Below, piece by piece: positions 9,342 through 17,815 of a stretch of DNA of 64,000 nt. The notes below the pieces were generated by a model. The model had not been told where the DNA came from and ran no database searches. It saw only the letters and a program-made list of their open reading frames with translations. This DNA is from Shimia gijangensis. GTDB taxonomy: Bacteria > Pseudomonadota > Alphaproteobacteria > Rhodobacterales > Rhodobacteraceae. The stretch spans positions 1 through 64,000 of the forward strand of contig NZ_FQZQ01000014.1 of the NCBI RefSeq assembly GCF_900142085.1, given 5' to 3'. The number at the start of each line of letters is the position of its first letter. Position 1 is the stretch's first letter. The position numbers and the translations under genes were made by a program.

Positions 9342-9949
9342 TCCACCACACGCAAGGTCAGGTTGATCCTTCCGCCTTTTGGCAACAGTCGCGATGACCG
9401 AAATCGAATGCGATCTACCCCATGATGGGCAAGCCGGGCGTCGCCACCCATCACAACAACATCACCTGATTGCAACCAAAGTGACTCGGTCTTACCGCCT
9501 CGGGAGATATTTCCCATTCGGAACAGGCCCTCGTCGCCAAGCGAAACAGACACGACAGGCCAGTCAAAACTACCTTCATCCTTATCTTGGTGCAGACCCA
9601 TCCGCGCACCTTCCCCGTAGAAGTTCACCAAACAACAATCCGGCTTCCGTTTTACCCCAGAGACCTCTTTCCAGATGGACTCAACAGATGCGGGAATTTC
9701 CGGCCACTTCGACCCGCTTGGGTGGTGATCCTGATATCTGTATCCTTTTTGGTCCGTTACCCAGCCCATCTGACCCGCTGAGGTCATTTGAACGGACATC
9801 GGCCTGCCACCGGGCGTAACAGGGTCAGAAAATGGCGCGATCCGGGCAATCGTCCTCAGATCGGCAATCAAAGCGATCTGCGATGCCAGATCAAGCATTC
9901 CGCGATAAACCTGAAATCCTTTAATTGTCAGCGGCGATACCATGCACAA
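9338..9949 (-). CDS. alkB: Alpha-ketoglutarate-dependent DNA repair dioxygenase AlkB
   Basis: Fe(II)/2-oxoglutarate dioxygenase that oxidatively removes methyl groups such as 1-methyladenine and 3-methylcytosine from DNA. The 203-residue protein carries NFYGEGARMGLHQDKDE with the iron-binding HxD, then the distal iron histidine in LAHHGVDRI and the 2-oxoglutarate-binding RxNxTxR motif as RINLTLR at the C-terminus. A second ATG two codons in could also be the start. It is divergent from dnaK across about 200 bases and converges with the SH3-domain gene. Confidence 0.94.
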   Translation of the reverse strand: MCMVSPLTIKGFQVYRGMLDLASQIALIADLRTIARIAPFSDPVTPGGRPMSVQMTSAGQMGWVTDQKGYRYQDHHPSGSKWPEIPASVESIWKEVSGVKRKPDCCLVNFYGEGARMGLHQDKDEGSFDWPVVSVSLGDEGLFRMGNISRGGKTESLWLQSGDVVVMGGDARLAHHGVDRIRFRSSRLLPKGGRINLTLRVVD

Positions 9950-10015
9950 ATGTCTCCCTATTAATCACACTTAGCAAAAAACATCGGATTCTTACCATTC
10001 AAGGGAAATCTGATG

Positions 10016-10044
10016 CTTGCAGGGCCTTTTTTGCCTCCCTATAT
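10016..10044 (+). promoter_or_regulatory. Heat-shock (RpoH-type) promoter of dnaK
   Basis: CTTG at 10016-10019 is followed after 17 bases by CCCTATAT at 10037-10044. This fits the alphaproteobacterial sigma-32 consensus CTTG-N17-18-CYTATnT. It lies about 107 bases before the dnaK ATG with no other gene between. No CIRCE repeat is seen here, so control by HrcA at this site is not supported. Confidence 0.7.
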
Positions 10045-10150
10045 ACCCTGCGAAGCGTAATGGGCTGTGCCCGTTACAAACTGGATCGGGGCTTGGATGC
10101 CAAAACGGGTCCGCCCTGGATAAATCGCCTTAATTAAGAAGGGATCGAAA

Positions 10151-12061
10151 ATGAGCAAAGTAATTGGTATCGACCTCGGTACAACAAACTCGTGTGTTGC
10201 CATCATGGATGGTTCGCAACCCAAAGTGATCGAAAACGCGGAAGGTGCACGCACCACGCCGTCGATCGTTGCTTTCACAGATGACGAGCGCCTTGTAGGC
10301 CAGCCAGCGAAACGTCAGGCCGTCACCAACCCGGAAAACACTGTCTTTGGTGTAAAGCGCCTGATTGGTCGTCGCTTTGATGACGCGGATCTGGCCAAAG
10401 ACCTCAAGAACATGCCGTTCAACGTCATCAATGGCGGCAATGGCGATGCTTGGGTTGAAGCCAAAACAGAAAAATACAGCCCCTCGCAAATCTCGGCTTT
10501 CATTCTTGGTAAAATGAAAGAAACCGCCGAGAGCTATCTTGGCGAAGAAGTCACGCAGGCCGTTATCACGGTTCCTGCCTACTTTAACGACGCTCAGCGT
10601 CAGGCCACAAAAGACGCCGGCAAAATTGCTGGCCTCGAAGTGCTGCGTATCATCAACGAACCAACCGCCGCCGCTCTGGCCTATGGTCTGGACAAGGAAG
10701 AAACCCACACTATCGCGGTTTATGACCTTGGTGGCGGTACCTTCGACGTAACCATCCTTGAGATCGACGATGGTCTGTTCGAAGTAAAATCGACCAACGG
10801 CGACACGTTTCTTGGTGGCGAAGACTTTGACATGCGCATCGTCAACTATCTGGCCGAGCAGTTCAAAAAAGAGCACAACGTCGACCTGACCAAAGACAAG
10901 ATGGCCCTGCAGCGTCTGAAAGAAGCAGCAGAGAAAGCCAAGATCGAACTGTCTTCGTCGTCGCAAACCGAAATCAACCAGCCGTTCATCTCCATGGACC
11001 CGAACTCTGGCACGCCGCTGCACATGGTCATCAAACTGACTCGCGCCAAGCTGGAATCGCTAGTGGGTGACCTGATCAAAGCCTCGCTGAAGCCTTGTCA
11101 GGCTGCGTTGAAAGACGCTGGCATGTCTGCCAACGAAATCGACGAGATCGTTCTGGTAGGCGGGATGACCCGTATGCCGCGTGTCAAAGATGAAGTGACC
11201 AAATTCTTCGGCAAAGAACCTCATCAGGGTGTGAACCCTGACGAAGTGGTTGCCATGGGTGCCGCAATTCAGGCTGGCGTTCTGCAAGGCGACGTCAAAG
11301 ACGTTGTTCTTCTGGATGTCACTCCGCTGTCGTTGGGTATTGAAACCTTGGGTGGCGTGTTCACGCGCTTGATCGATCGCAACACAACGATCCCAACCAA
11401 GAAGAGCCAAATCTTCTCAACCGCCGAAGACAATCAGAACGCCGTCACAATCCGCGTGTTCCAGGGCGAACGTGAAATGGCAGCCGACAACAAAATCCTC
11501 GGCCAGTTCAACCTTGAAAGCATCCCGCCAGCACCGCGCGGCATGCCGCAGATCGAAGTGACTTTTGATATCGATGCCAACGGTATTGTATCGGTCGGCG
11601 CGTCGGACAAAGGCACTGGCAAAGAGCAAAAGATCACCATTCAAGCGTCGGGTGGTTTGTCGGATGACGACATCGATAAGATGGTCAAAGACGCCGAAGA
11701 GAACGCTGAAGCCGATAAAGAACGTCGCGAGCTGATCGAAGCCCGCAACCAAGCTGAATCGCTGATCCACTCGACCGAAAAATCGGTGGAAGAGCATTCG
11801 GACAAGGTTGATCCAACCACGGTTGAAGCGATTGAATTGGCCATTGCGGCCTTGCGCGACGACCTTGAGAAGGAAGACACCGCGGCGGATAAGATCAAAT
11901 CGGGCATCCAAAACGTGACCGAAGCCGCCATGAAACTTGGTGAGGCTATTTACAAAGCCAGCCAGGAAGAGGCCGGAGACGAGCCTATGGCGGCAGATGA
12001 AGCCGGAGACGACGATATCGTCGACGCCGACTTTGAAGATTTGGATGACGACAAGCGCTAA
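10151..12061 (+). CDS. dnaK: Molecular chaperone DnaK (Hsp70)
   Basis: ATP-driven chaperone that binds exposed hydrophobic peptides and works with DnaJ and GrpE, both also encoded in this window. The 636-residue protein has the phosphate loop [10 protein letters not shown] (about 5-14), [10 protein letters not shown] (about 195-204), the substrate-binding domain from about 390 and the C-terminal helical lid. It ends in an acidic tail containing [11 protein letters not shown], comparable to the EEVKD tail of the family. An AAGGGA lies 6 bases before the ATG. A heat-shock promoter is visible upstream; dnaJ follows after a strong hairpin. Confidence 0.98.
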   Translation: MSKVIGIDLGTTNSCVAIMDGSQPKVIENAEGARTTPSIVAFTDDERLVGQPAKRQAVTNPENTVFGVKRLIGRRFDDADLAKDLKNMPFNVINGGNGDAWVEAKTEKYSPSQISAFILGKMKETAESYLGEEVTQAVITVPAYFNDAQRQATKDAGKIAGLEVLRIINEPTAAALAYGLDKEETHTIAVYDLGGGTFDVTILEIDDGLFEVKSTNGDTFLGGEDFDMRIVNYLAEQFKKEHNVDLTKDKMALQRLKEAAEKAKIELSSSSQTEINQPFISMDPNSGTPLHMVIKLTRAKLESLVGDLIKASLKPCQAALKDAGMSANEIDEIVLVGGMTRMPRVKDEVTKFFGKEPHQGVNPDEVVAMGAAIQAGVLQGDVKDVVLLDVTPLSLGIETLGGVFTRLIDRNTTIPTKKSQIFSTAEDNQNAVTIRVFQGEREMAADNKILGQFNLESIPPAPRGMPQIEVTFDIDANGIVSVGASDKGTGKEQKITIQASGGLSDDDIDKMVKDAEENAEADKERRELIEARNQAESLIHSTEKSVEEHSDKVDPTTVEAIELAIAALRDDLEKEDTAADKIKSGIQNVTEAAMKLGEAIYKASQEEAGDEPMAADEAGDDDIVDADFEDLDDDKR

Positions 12062-12081
12062 GCGCGCATTCGGAAATGAAT

Positions 12082-12112
12082 TGGGGCCGGTCCGGTTGCC
12101 GGACCGGCCCCA
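12082..12112 (+). other. Perfect 14-bp hairpin between dnaK and dnaJ
   Basis: Arms 12082-12095 and 12099-12112 are exact inverted complements (TGGGGCCGGTCCGG and its reverse complement) with a 3-base loop TTG. There is no proper T run after it, only CATCTTT, so it is not a clean intrinsic terminator. It could cause partial termination or protect the dnaK 3' end after mRNA processing, giving more DnaK than DnaJ. Confidence 0.8.
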
Positions 12113-12138
12113 CATCTTTCCGGCCAAAGGAGTAACCC

Positions 12139-13293
12139 ATGGCAAAACGTGACTTCTACGAGGTGCTTGGCGTCAGCAAAGGGGCTTCTGCGGACGAGAT
12201 CAAAAAAGGCTATCGCAAAAAGGCCAAAGAACTCCATCCCGACCGCAACGCTGACAATCCGGAATCCGAGGCCCAGTTCAAAGAAGCGAACGAAGCCTAT
12301 GAAATACTGAAGGACGGCGACAAGAAAGCTGCCTATGATCGTTACGGCCACGCTGCCTTTGAAGGTGGTATGGGTGGCGGCCATCCCGGCGGAGGTTTTG
12401 GTGGTGGTCAAGGCGACTTTTCCAGCGCATTTTCGGATGTGTTTGACGATCTCTTCGGTGATTTTATGGGCGGCGGCGGCGGTGGGCGTGGTGGACGCCA
12501 GCGCGCAGCGCGTGGCTCGGATCTACGCTACAACCTGCACGTCACATTGGAAGATGCTTTTGCTGGAATGCAGAAAACAATCAACGTGCCAACGTCGGTA
12601 CAGTGTGAACCCTGCAATGGCACAGGTGCTGAAGGCGGTGCAGAACCGGCTACCTGTCCAACCTGTTCCGGAATGGGCAAAGTTCGCGCTCAGCAAGGGT
12701 TTTTCACCGTTGAGCGCACCTGCCCGACCTGTTCGGGTCTGGGGCAGATCATCAAGAATCCTTGTAAACAATGTGCCGGCCAGGGCCGCGTTGAAAAAGA
12801 CCGCGCTTTGTCGGTGAACATTCCTGCGGGCGTAGAAACCGGTACGCGCATTCGTCTTGCTGGCGAGGGTGAAGCCGGTATGCGGGGCGGACCAGCGGGT
12901 GATCTCTATATCTTTATCGAAGTGGCCCAACATGAACTGTTTGAGCGCGAAGGCACCAATCTGTTCTGCCGTGTACCGGTATCCATGACCACAGCTGCGC
13001 TGGGTGGCGATATTGAAGTTCCCACAATCGATGGCGGCCGCAGTCGGGTGAAAATCCCCGGTGGATCGCAATCAGGGCGCCAGATGCGGCTTCGAAGCAA
13101 AGGTATGCCTGCGTTGCGCGGCGGTGGAGCCGGTGACATGTTTATCGAAATGGCAATCGAGACTCCGGTCAATCTGACCAGCCGTCAAAAAGAGATTTTG
13201 CGTGAGTTCGAAGAACTGTCCGAGGAAAACAATCCCGAAAGCAGCAGCTTTTTCAAATCGGTCAAAAGCTTCTGGGATTCCATGAAGGGCTAA
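12139..13293 (+). CDS. dnaJ: Co-chaperone DnaJ (Hsp40)
   Basis: Stimulates DnaK ATPase and delivers substrates. The 384-residue protein has a J domain (1-70) with the invariant HPD in LHPDRN, a Gly/Phe-rich linker (about 73-118, very glycine rich), four zinc-binding CxxCxGxG repeats ([32 protein letters not shown]) and two C-terminal substrate domains. An AAGGAG stands about 6 bases before the ATG. It is downstream of dnaK and closed by an intrinsic terminator. Confidence 0.98.
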   Translation: MAKRDFYEVLGVSKGASADEIKKGYRKKAKELHPDRNADNPESEAQFKEANEAYEILKDGDKKAAYDRYGHAAFEGGMGGGHPGGGFGGGQGDFSSAFSDVFDDLFGDFMGGGGGGRGGRQRAARGSDLRYNLHVTLEDAFAGMQKTINVPTSVQCEPCNGTGAEGGAEPATCPTCSGMGKVRAQQGFFTVERTCPTCSGLGQIIKNPCKQCAGQGRVEKDRALSVNIPAGVETGTRIRLAGEGEAGMRGGPAGDLYIFIEVAQHELFEREGTNLFCRVPVSMTTAALGGDIEVPTIDGGRSRVKIPGGSQSGRQMRLRSKGMPALRGGGAGDMFIEMAIETPVNLTSRQKEILREFEELSEENNPESSSFFKSVKSFWDSMKG

Positions 13294-13299
13294 GACAAC

Positions 13300-13325
13300 A
13301 AGGGCGGGGTATAGCCCGCCCTTTT
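13300..13325 (+). terminator. Intrinsic terminator of dnaKJ
   Basis: AAGGGCGGG and CCCGCCCTT form a 9-bp stem around a 6-base loop, followed by TTTT and a T-rich stretch. It lies seven bases after dnaJ and also faces the 3' end of the leftward solute-binding protein gene, so it may serve both strands. Confidence 0.85.
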
Positions 13326-13346
13326 ACATTTTGTACGTGAAGATTA

Positions 13347-14186
13347 TTACTCGGTCGTTGGAGCGATCAAATACATCGCTTTGAGGGCGATTCCGGGCCG
13401 AGCCCCAGGGATTTCACCCTCCAAAATGCGAACCATTTCACCTCTCGCATACATTTCTGAAATAGTTCTATCCACAAGAAGCCGGAACTCGGAATCTCCT
13501 CGCGCAAGCGCCAGACCCTGTTTTTCAAGGGTTAGTATTTCAGAAAGCATCTTTAGTTCATTCGCTTTTGCACTTGCCATACGCAGCCCGGAGAGAATGG
13601 ATTGATCTGCAAAATAGGCATCTATCTCGTTGCTTTCGAGAGCCGCCATGCCCAATCTGTGCGAGCTGAAAGTATAGACCTTGGCGTCCATACCGGCCGC
13701 CTTAACTGAGTTGTTTAAGGCTTGCTCGGTCGTTGTATCCTTGCGCACACCTAACTTTTTGCCCGCAAGTTCCTGAAAGCTATCCGGTGAGTCATTGTGA
13801 ACGATAAGCGACGTTCCATCCACAAACGTCGGTATCGAGAAATCAACCAACTCGCGTCGGCTGAGAGTAATGGTGGCCGCGCCGCACAATAGATCAATCT
13901 CGCCACTTGCAACCTTGTCAAAGCGATCCGAGGCATCCACCGGAACAAAAATGGCCTCTAGATCCTTCATCTTTAAATGGTTGGCGATGGCCTGACCCAA
14001 CTGAACACAAATAAGCGGGGAATACCCAGCGGGCTCACCTCCGACTCTTTGATAAGACAGTGGTGCTGCATCAATCCGATACCCAAGCTTGAGTTGCCCC
14101 GTTTCTTTGATCCGGTCCAGAGTTTGGGCATGTGCCGGAAAGGCCAGAAGACCAATGGTGAGAAGTGAAAGGAAGAAATTCTTCAT
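13347..14186 (-). CDS. Amino-acid ABC transporter substrate-binding protein (SBP family 3)
   Basis: Periplasmic binding protein of 279 residues. The start at 14186 gives a clear signal peptide (MKNFFLSLLTIGLLAFPAHA, cleavage after AHA) with AGGGA 5 bases upstream; the longer frame would bury it. The mature protein begins with TLDRIKETGQLKLGYR and has DLLCGAATITLSRRELVDFS, GVRKDTTTEQAL and DAYFADQSIL, all typical of the GlnH/ArtJ family. No permease or ATPase gene is adjacent, so it is an orphan that may feed a transporter encoded elsewhere or act as a sensor. Confidence 0.9.
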   Translation of the reverse strand: MKNFFLSLLTIGLLAFPAHAQTLDRIKETGQLKLGYRIDAAPLSYQRVGGEPAGYSPLICVQLGQAIANHLKMKDLEAIFVPVDASDRFDKVASGEIDLLCGAATITLSRRELVDFSIPTFVDGTSLIVHNDSPDSFQELAGKKLGVRKDTTTEQALNNSVKAAGMDAKVYTFSSHRLGMAALESNEIDAYFADQSILSGLRMASAKANELKMLSEILTLEKQGLALARGDSEFRLLVDRTISEMYARGEMVRILEGEIPGARPGIALKAMYLIAPTTE

Positions 14187-14354
14187 AATGTCCCTACTAT
14201 TTTGCGGACTTTGCCGATTTTGGGCAAAATCGAACTCAATTGACCAATCCTCCCACCAATGTATCGTGCACTCAAGTGGCATTTCCATCAACCTCAGGCC
14301 GGTCGGGTGACCGAGCTTAACGCTTCATTCACCTTGTTCAGTCACGATTTGGGC

Positions 14355-15116
14355 ATGTCTGACACGCCTGCCTTTTCTGAAATGCCTTTACCGCTTTTTG
14401 AGTCGGATGAAGCTCTGCCCTTACCATTATCCAAGGGAAAACTTCCCTCATACATTTCAAATCACCGCAAACGTCTTCGAGAACGGTTTATTGAAGGTGG
14501 CGCAGACGCGCTCCCGGACTATGAAATGTTAGAGCTTGTTTTGTTTCGGGCGGTACCACGTCAGGACGTAAAACCTCTAGCCCACCTTCTGCTTGAGACT
14601 TTTGGAGATTTTAATCGCGTACTTTCCGCCTCCGTGGCCCGTTTGGGTGAAGTCAAAGGTGTGGGACAAGCTGTTACTACAGAGCTTAAGATTGTTGAGG
14701 CAGCGGCGCAGCGGCTCGCTCGGTCGCGCGTTCTGCAGCGCCAGGTGCTGTCCGGGTGGGACGCATTGATCGACTACTGCCACACAACAATGGCGCACCG
14801 TGAGACCGAACAGTTTCGCGTGCTTTACCTTGATCGAAAAAACGTACTGATCGCAGACGAAGAGCAGGCTCAGGGAACAGTTGACCATGTTCCCGTTTAT
14901 CCCCGTGAGGTTGTGAAGCGCGCGTTAGAGATCAACGCCAGCGCCCTGATACTGGTTCACAACCACCCTTCGGGCGACCCTACGCCATCCGATTCTGACA
15001 TCACCATGACTCAGCATATTCAACAAGCAGCTGAGGCTTTGAGCATAACGCTGCACGATCATTTGGTGATTGGAAAGTCCCGCGAGCTTAGCTTTCGATC
15101 CGAAGGTTATCTCTAG
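14355..15116 (+). CDS. radC: DNA repair protein RadC (JAMM/MPN+ domain)
   Basis: A 253-residue RadC protein. The first third holds a helix-hairpin-helix region (ALPDYEMLELVLFRAV, then GVGQAVTTELK). The C-terminal half is the MPN+ domain with EQFRVLYLDRKN and the zinc-binding JAMM motif HNHPSGDPTPSDSD. The family is linked to recombination and repair, though its biochemical role is unsettled. I start at ATG 14355 (MSDTPAF); the frame continues upstream but overlaps the signal-peptide gene's promoter and has no family match. Its stop overlaps that of the convergent PstS/OmpA gene within CTAG. Confidence 0.93.
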   Translation: MSDTPAFSEMPLPLFESDEALPLPLSKGKLPSYISNHRKRLRERFIEGGADALPDYEMLELVLFRAVPRQDVKPLAHLLLETFGDFNRVLSASVARLGEVKGVGQAVTTELKIVEAAAQRLARSRVLQRQVLSGWDALIDYCHTTMAHRETEQFRVLYLDRKNVLIADEEQAQGTVDHVPVYPREVVKRALEINASALILVHNHPSGDPTPSDSDITMTQHIQQAAEALSITLHDHLVIGKSRELSFRSEGYL

Positions 15117-16675
15117 CGCACCCAAACCTCGACACGTCGATTTACCTGACGGCCCCAAGCGCTATCGTCGCAAGCCATGGGCATGGCTTCGCCAAAGGCT
15201 TCGACCTCAAGGGACAGGTGGTCAAAATTTGCGGTTTCTGCCGCATCCTTCACCGCTTGACGCACTGTCTCTGCCCGTTTCAAAGCAATCTTGCGGTTGC
15301 CGCTGGCAGGTCCATCGCCATCGCTAAAGCCAACAAATACCAGCTTGCGGGCGTCATAGCTTCCGGCCTCAAGCGATCGGGCCAGCTGTTGGACGTTTGA
15401 CCGTGACTGTGCATCCAACCGTGTTGAGCCCGCCTGAAACCGAAACGACGTTGTCAGACGTTTCATTGTGGCAAGCCGGGCCACCATCCGCTGTAGCTCC
15501 TCAAGCGGGACATCTGCGCCCGATGCTGCAATCGCATTGGCAAACCGGGCACCCTGAAGGTTAATCGCCACTTCTTCCGGAGACTGATCCACAAACCCAG
15601 CCCGGCGAATAACGATCTGGGCTGACGGGCTGCGCGTATAGGCCAGAAATTCTCGTGCAATCTTGGGCAGGCGACGCGCTGGGAAATACAAGAACATGGG
15701 CGCAGTCAGAGGATAGTCTTCGGTTTTGATCGTGCGTCTGGACGCAGCCATCGAAAACCCACAGTCTCCTGTCAACGCTAAGGGTTGCGTGTTTCCGGTT
15801 TCGGCATAGCTCGCAATACCAATCGCAAAAGGATCGCGCATCACAGAGGACACCAACGAGATGTTGCGATCATGGCGCAACACACTGTCTGCCGCCACAC
15901 GGCCCACCGGCTTCATCAGTTGATCCTCAACAGCCTGCGCCATTCCCGAGCTCGCAACCATCAAATTCAACGCAATCGGTGCATTGGGCCCACCTAACTT
16001 GGCCCAGTTATCGATTTGGCCGGCAAACACTTGCGCCAGTTGCAGGGGTGACAACGCTCTGACCGGGTTGCCGGGGGACACCACAGCCACCATGCCGTCC
16101 AAAGCCAGTACCCGACTACGGTTACTGCCCGTCATATCGCCGAGACCAGCATCATACCCAAGACGCGCTTCGGGTTCGCGAATTTCGCGCAAAGACATGG
16201 CAATGTCCGCTTCATCTGCCAAAAGATCAGCAAAACCTTCATCTGAATTTGTGGCGTGAAACTGAAACCGTGCCAAAAGCGCGTCATTGTCCGGATTGAA
16301 AAGCTGGTATTCAAACTGCGACAAATCCGAAGTCAAACGAGCCACTTTATATCCGTTGCGCAAAGCAAAGGCCTCAATCAGCGCGGGCATCAACACATCG
16401 CCCATTGTCGCCGCACCTGAGATAGACACTTCGGCAACAAAATTTACGAGACTCGGGCAGGCTGGCCCTTCGCAGTTCACCCCGGTGCCATCGACCGTCA
16501 GCTCTCCATAAACGGTTTGCACACGATAAAACTCGCCGTCAAATCCTAGAAGCGTGCCTGAAATTTCTACCGAACCGTCCTGAGACGTTAGCGTAACATC
16601 TTGTGCACTTGCCGTAGAAAGCCCGAGAAAAAGGAAAAGTGCGGCGCTAAACGCCGCACAAAGGTGTCGCATCAA
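15113..16675 (-). CDS. PstS-like substrate-binding domain fused to OmpA C-terminal domain
   Basis: A 520-residue exported protein. Residues 1-24 are a signal peptide ending ASA. After a small beta-rich region (25-75), about 80-370 resemble the phosphate-binding protein PstS (SLVNFVAEVSISGAATMGDVL, PGNPVRALSPLQLAQVFAG, TEDYPLTAPMFLY). About 400-520 form an OmpA-type peptidoglycan-binding domain (FRFQAGSTRLD, VGFSDGDG, RKIALKRAETVR, QVNRRVEVW). This joins a soluble anion-binding fold to a cell-wall anchor. It probably sits in the periplasm bound to peptidoglycan; the ligand is unknown. No pst genes are near. Confidence 0.85.
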   Translation of the reverse strand: MMRHLCAAFSAALFLFLGLSTASAQDVTLTSQDGSVEISGTLLGFDGEFYRVQTVYGELTVDGTGVNCEGPACPSLVNFVAEVSISGAATMGDVLMPALIEAFALRNGYKVARLTSDLSQFEYQLFNPDNDALLARFQFHATNSDEGFADLLADEADIAMSLREIREPEARLGYDAGLGDMTGSNRSRVLALDGMVAVVSPGNPVRALSPLQLAQVFAGQIDNWAKLGGPNAPIALNLMVASSGMAQAVEDQLMKPVGRVAADSVLRHDRNISLVSSVMRDPFAIGIASYAETGNTQPLALTGDCGFSMAASRRTIKTEDYPLTAPMFLYFPARRLPKIAREFLAYTRSPSAQIVIRRAGFVDQSPEEVAINLQGARFANAIAASGADVPLEELQRMVARLATMKRLTTSFRFQAGSTRLDAQSRSNVQQLARSLEAGSYDARKLVFVGFSDGDGPASGNRKIALKRAETVRQAVKDAAETANFDHLSLEVEAFGEAMPMACDDSAWGRQVNRRVEVWVR

Positions 16676-16694
16676 TCAAATCCTGCAATCACTT

Positions 16695-17720
16695 CTAGTT
16701 GGAAGCGATTGTCAGGTCTTCGAGCAAGTTTTTCAACACTAGAAATTCACCTGTCGCCTCGCAATCTGGCAAACTTAGCTCCATTTCATGCGTTCGCAGG
16801 TCGCCATCAGGCTGAACTTCGATAGTCTGAGCGCTTACGTGGTTGTTGCAATTTGATGCGGTGACCTCAGCTTCAAGGCTAAGCATCACTGTACCTTCGT
16901 TTTGTGCAGTTCCGGATGGAAATGTATAAACTTCGGCAATCAGTGCGTCGGCGGTTTCGGGATTTCCCAATTGTGCCAGGAACCCGCCCTCACCACCTGC
17001 GACCGCAGAAACATCACGCGGTCCACCACGCCAGACATGACCTGTCGTTCCGTAGGCTGCACCATATTCACGGGCATGAAGCTCAAGTCCTGTCTGCCCC
17101 TTCCATTGCACCGCCACGCGATCATAAAATGTCAGAGAATCCACTGTCGTCTGCGCCACTGCACCATCACCGTTCGTAAAGGCCACGACAAATACAGCCT
17201 TTTCAGATAGGGCAGGAACCGCGACGTTCAGATCTCCATCAACCCCAACAATTTCGGTGAACTTCAGGCCACTATGGTGAATTGTCACCCGATCACCGGA
17301 AAGGCAGGGTGCCAACAATGTTAAATTCACCATTGCTGCGGCCCCAGACTCGGCTGTGAGGGACGGCTTGCAATTCAAAAACGGTGTGCTTTCCTCCTGA
17401 GGCAAAACACCAACCGGCTTATCTCGTGACACCAAAAGAACAACAGGCTGCGCAGGCAACGCCTGGTGTGCAACTGCGTCTTGTGGAGGCACCGGGATAG
17501 CAGAGGGAACGTAGTTTTGATCGGGTTGGATTTCAGTCGTTCCCGACAGGCTGGCTTGCGTCGCATCACTGGTCGCCACCGGAGTTTTTGCTTTCGGTAA
17601 CCGGTGGGCGGCATAACTTGGTTCACTGGTCTGCATGAGAAAACCAATGGAGATAGCCACCGAAAAAGTCGCTCCGGCAAGTGCGTACCGACGATATACG
17701 TTAATGTTTTCTTCCGACAT
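16695..17720 (-). CDS. Membrane-anchored exported protein of unknown function, next to secA
   Basis: I do not recognise a characterised family. The 341-residue protein has a short N-terminal cytoplasmic segment, one hydrophobic helix (about 12-31), a Pro/Ala/Gln-rich linker to about 105, then a folded region with four cysteines (in FLNCKPSL, LAPCLSGD, ASNCNNHV, LPDCEATG) that could form two disulfides. The region is beta rich, with DRVTIHHSGLKF and FVVAFTNGDGA. It is the first gene after the secA terminator, same strand, and is followed 20 bases later by the PstS/OmpA gene. Position suggests an envelope role; that is inference. Confidence 0.75.
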   Translation of the reverse strand: MSEENINVYRRYALAGATFSVAISIGFLMQTSEPSYAAHRLPKAKTPVATSDATQASLSGTTEIQPDQNYVPSAIPVPPQDAVAHQALPAQPVVLLVSRDKPVGVLPQEESTPFLNCKPSLTAESGAAAMVNLTLLAPCLSGDRVTIHHSGLKFTEIVGVDGDLNVAVPALSEKAVFVVAFTNGDGAVAQTTVDSLTFYDRVAVQWKGQTGLELHAREYGAAYGTTGHVWRGGPRDVSAVAGGEGGFLAQLGNPETADALIAEVYTFPSGTAQNEGTVMLSLEAEVTASNCNNHVSAQTIEVQPDGDLRTHEMELSLPDCEATGEFLVLKNLLEDLTIASN

Positions 17721-17766
17721 CTATGACTCCAAACTCACTCTGCCCCGCGAGAATAGATGTCATCAA

Positions 17767-17793
17767 AAAAGGGCGCTCATATGGCGCCCTTTT
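17767..17793 (-). terminator. Intrinsic terminator downstream of secA
   Basis: AAAAGGGCGC (17767-17776) pairs with GCGCCCTTTT (17784-17793) around a 7-base loop. Read leftward, the stem is followed by a T run. It lies 22 bases after the secA stop and ends the secA transcript before the unknown exported gene. Confidence 0.85.
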
Positions 17794-17815
17794 GGAGATT
17801 GTCTGACGATTTATC

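Noticed and set aside
10130-11023. Leftward open frame inside dnaK
   Set aside because: Antisense of dnaK, repetitive Phe/Val/Gly composition, no start signal.
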